64,000 nucleotides of DNA, from contig NZ_JAPEPW010000003.1 of assembly GCF_026339955.1 (NCBI RefSeq), positions 248,001-312,000 of the forward strand. The letters are read 5' to 3'. A model generated the notes under the pieces. The model had not been told where the DNA came from. It searched no databases and saw nothing but the letters and a program-made list of their open reading frames with translations. This stretch comes from Streptomyces sp. NBC_01549. GTDB taxonomy: Bacteria; Actinomycetota; Actinomycetes; Streptomycetales; Streptomycetaceae. Shown one piece after another: positions 62,057 to 64,000 of the stretch (positions are counted from its first letter, which is position 1; every line of letters starts with the position of its first letter). The position numbers were made by a program, and so were the translations under genes.

Positions 62057-62779
62057 ATGCCTGCGACGATGCGCGACCGTTTCACGTCACGCTCTCACGC
62101 CGCGGCGCGTTTCGTCGCGCAGCGGGGGCTGTTGAAGCCCGTCGTCTGGAGCGTGACCAGCGTCACGGTACTGGGGCGCGAGCGCTTGGAGAACGTCGAG
62201 GACGCCTATGTCGTCGTCGCCAATCACAGCTCGCACCTCGACACACCGCTCATCATGGGCGCGCTGCCCCGCCGATTGGCGCGCTACCTCGCGGTGGGAG
62301 CCGCCGCCGACTACTTCTTCGACGTGTGGCGGCGGCGCGGCCTCACGGCTCTCTTCTTCAACGCCTTCCCGGTCGACCGCAGCGGAGCGAACACGCGCGG
62401 AGTGAGCGCCAAGGCTTTGCTGAACCGGGGAGTGCCGCTCCTGATCTTTCCCGAAGGTACCCGCTCGCGCGACGGATCGCTCGGGGCGTTCAAGCCGGGG
62501 GTGGCGGCGCTCGCCTCGTCGGCCGAGGTGCCGGTGCTCCCCGTCGCGGTCATCGGCGCGCATGCGGCGCATCCTCGCGGATCGAATTGGCCGAAACCGG
62601 GCCGCCTGCCGGTCGGGGTTGTCTTCGGCGAACCGCTCACTGCCCATCCCGGGGAGTTGAGGAGCGACTTCACCGAACGCATCCGCTCGGCGATCGTCGC
62701 CCTGGCCGAGGAGCACTCCGACCATATCCTCGGCTCGAATACCACCTCCCGTCGTGTACTTGAAGGAGACCGTTCGTGA
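62057..62779 (+). CDS. PlsC-family 1-acylglycerol-phosphate acyltransferase
   Basis: The ATG at 62057 follows GGAAGGAAG; 240 residues. The catalytic HX4D is His57-SSHL-Asp62 in VANHSSHLDTPL, and the glycerol-phosphate site is FPEGTRS at 131-137. It moves an acyl chain to a glycerol phosphate or dihydroxyacetone phosphate acceptor at the membrane. It overlaps the following FAD enzyme by GTGA, pointing to a shared lipid pathway. Confidence 0.9.
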   Translation: MPATMRDRFTSRSHAAARFVAQRGLLKPVVWSVTSVTVLGRERLENVEDAYVVVANHSSHLDTPLIMGALPRRLARYLAVGAAADYFFDVWRRRGLTALFFNAFPVDRSGANTRGVSAKALLNRGVPLLIFPEGTRSRDGSLGAFKPGVAALASSAEVPVLPVAVIGAHAAHPRGSNWPKPGRLPVGVVFGEPLTAHPGELRSDFTERIRSAIVALAEEHSDHILGSNTTSRRVLEGDRS

Positions 62780-64000
62780 CCGAATCCCCCCGCCGCACCG
62801 ACGCGATGCGCACCGGTGAGGTGAAACACATGAAGTGGTGGGGCTGGGGCGTAGAAGGCGTCGGCTTCCATCACGAGGACAAGCCCGGGTTCGCGCCGTT
62901 CGTACAGAAGGCCGTCGGTCTCGACCTCTTGGCGGGAGAGCGCACCGAACGGCCCGACTTCTCGCAGTTGAAGGTGCCGGATTCGACGGCACCGGAGGAG
63001 TTCGTCACCGTCCTGAGCGGCATCGTCGGAGCAGAGAACACCGTCGTCGACGACCTGTCCCGGGTCGTCCACACGTACGGCAAGAGCCTGCGTGACCTGG
63101 TCCGGATCCGAGCCGGCGAGATCGCGCGCAGTCCCGATGTGATCGTCTACCCGGCCGACGAGGCGGAGGTGCAAAGCGTCGTCGACGCGGCCGTCGAGGC
63201 GGACGCCGTGATCATCCCCTTTGGGGGAGGCAGCAATATCGCGGGCAGCCTCGAACCGCACCCGGACGAGTCGCGGGTGGTCGTCTCGCTCGACCTCGGC
63301 CGCCTCAACCGGGTGCTGGAGATCGACGCCGACTCCGGCCTGGCGCGCATCCAGGCCGGAGCGCTGGGCCCCGATCTTGAGGCTCAACTCAACCGGGACG
63401 GCTGGACGATGGGGCACTTCCCCGACTCGTTCACCCACTCGACGCTCGGCGGGTGGGTCGCCACGCGCTCGTCCGGCATGCAGTCGGACAAGTACGGCGA
63501 CATCGCGGACATCGTCAAGGGACTGCGTGTCGTGCGGGCCGGTGGGGTCCTCGTGATCCGTGCCGTTCCGAGTGCGTCGACCGGGCCGAGCGTGCGGGAG
63601 ATGGTGGTGGGCTCGGAGGGGCGGCTCGGCGTCATCACCGAGGTCACGGTGCAGGTGCGCCGGCTCCCCGAGAAGCGTGCCATCTACGCCTACTTCTTCA
63701 AGAATCTCGACCACGGCCTCGCCGCGATGCAGGAGATCGCCGAGAGCGACGTCTCGCCCTCGGTCACCCGTATCTCGGACGCGCACGAGACGGGCTTCTC
63801 GCTGGCGACGGGCAAGGAGTCGAAGGGCATTCAGAAGAAGGCGCAGGCCGGCCTCATGGCGTATCTCAAGAGGCGTGGCTGGGACCTCGACGAGATGTGT
63901 CTCTCCTTCATCGGCTTCGAGGGCGGCGAGGCGCACGCGAAACGGCAGAAGTCGCTCGTCGACCGGATCGTGCGCAAGCATCACGGCATCGGCGTCGGCA
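62776..64000 (+). CDS. alkyldihydroxyacetonephosphate synthase-like FAD enzyme (incomplete at window edge)
   Basis: GTG 62776 overlaps the PlsC stop; 408 codons are visible and the gene runs off the end. The N terminus KHMKWWGWGVEGVGFHHEDK is typical of AGPS-like proteins. The FAD loop PFGGGSNIAGS is near residue 150, then SFTHSTLGGWVATRSSGMQS and VVGSEGRLGVITEVTVQVRR. AGPS swaps the acyl chain of acyl-DHAP for a fatty alcohol to make an ether lipid. With a reductase that can supply fatty alcohol and an acyltransferase nearby, that role is credible; the C-terminal His motif is outside the window. Confidence 0.88.
   Translation, partial: MTESPRRTDAMRTGEVKHMKWWGWGVEGVGFHHEDKPGFAPFVQKAVGLDLLAGERTERPDFSQLKVPDSTAPEEFVTVLSGIVGAENTVVDDLSRVVHTYGKSLRDLVRIRAGEIARSPDVIVYPADEAEVQSVVDAAVEADAVIIPFGGGSNIAGSLEPHPDESRVVVSLDLGRLNRVLEIDADSGLARIQAGALGPDLEAQLNRDGWTMGHFPDSFTHSTLGGWVATRSSGMQSDKYGDIADIVKGLRVVRAGGVLVIRAVPSASTGPSVREMVVGSEGRLGVITEVTVQVRRLPEKRAIYAYFFKNLDHGLAAMQEIAESDVSPSVTRISDAHETGFSLATGKESKGIQKKAQAGLMAYLKRRGWDLDEMCLSFIGFEGGEAHAKRQKSLVDRIVRKHHGIGVG

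Overview
The window reads as a Streptomyces-type actinomycete: very GC-rich DNA, frequent GTG starts, GTGA/ATGA start-stop overlaps, and families typical of streptomycetes (IclR, WYL, SWIM/SNF2 pair, WXG-like 'MAWDEWEQL' protein, many decayed IS elements). The density of broken transposases, recombinases, toxin-antitoxin pieces and truncated genes suggests an accessory region such as a chromosome arm or large plasmid, not conserved core. No tRNA, rRNA or CRISPR array was seen.

Region 1 (1-5.9 kb) is mobile-element debris: a tyrosine recombinase pair whose second gene is cut by an IS6-family element (2610-4488). That element is itself interrupted by a 1010-bp IS5-like element, and it abuts a frameshifted ISL3 transposase.

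Region 2 (6.0-25.4 kb) holds what looks like an unusual terpenoid biosynthetic locus. One leftward operon encodes a secreted protein, a class I terpene synthase, a class II-like cyclase (DTDC instead of DxDD), a WS/DGAT-type acyltransferase fused to an acyl carrier domain, and a KAS III. About 10 kb away lie an ABC exporter (ATPase and permease) and, convergent with it, a chimeric protein with an N-terminal polyprenyl diphosphate synthase and a C-terminal terpene synthase. Between the two halves sit an SNF2 helicase/SWIM gene pair and several IS remnants, including an ISKra4 element with both inverted repeats. Prenyl chain synthesis, cyclisation, acyl priming and transfer, and export are all represented, so an acylated terpenoid product is a reasonable hypothesis.

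Region 3 (25.8-42 kb) is a mobile-element graveyard. It holds a 3' fragment of a group II intron, a second IS5-like copy inside another gene, 18-bp repeat clusters around an epoxide hydrolase-like/WYL divergon, a toxin-antitoxin remnant, a Tn554-like recombinase trio, RepL-like winged-helix genes and two putative immunity-type proteins.

Region 4 (42-52.5 kb) is an intact catabolic regulon. It comprises an MFS transporter, a beta-hydroxyacid dehydrogenase, a formaldehyde-activating enzyme (Fae) homologue, an IclR regulator, an aldehyde dehydrogenase, a KduD-like SDR, a VAO-type FAD oxidase and an FGGY sugar kinase. Three near-identical 20-bp palindromes (42035, 45824, 46852) lie before each transcription unit and are probably the IclR operators. 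The substrate is unknown; it is probably a polyol or sugar derivative.

Region 5 (52.7-64 kb) begins with IS701 and IS3 elements and a truncated lipoprotein/WXG locus. It then shows a lipid locus: two paralogous ferritin-like diiron proteins flank a fatty acyl reductase-HAD fusion, and a divergent SDR, PlsC acyltransferase and alkyl-DHAP-synthase-like FAD enzyme run off the right edge. Together these fit fatty alcohol/ether-lipid chemistry.
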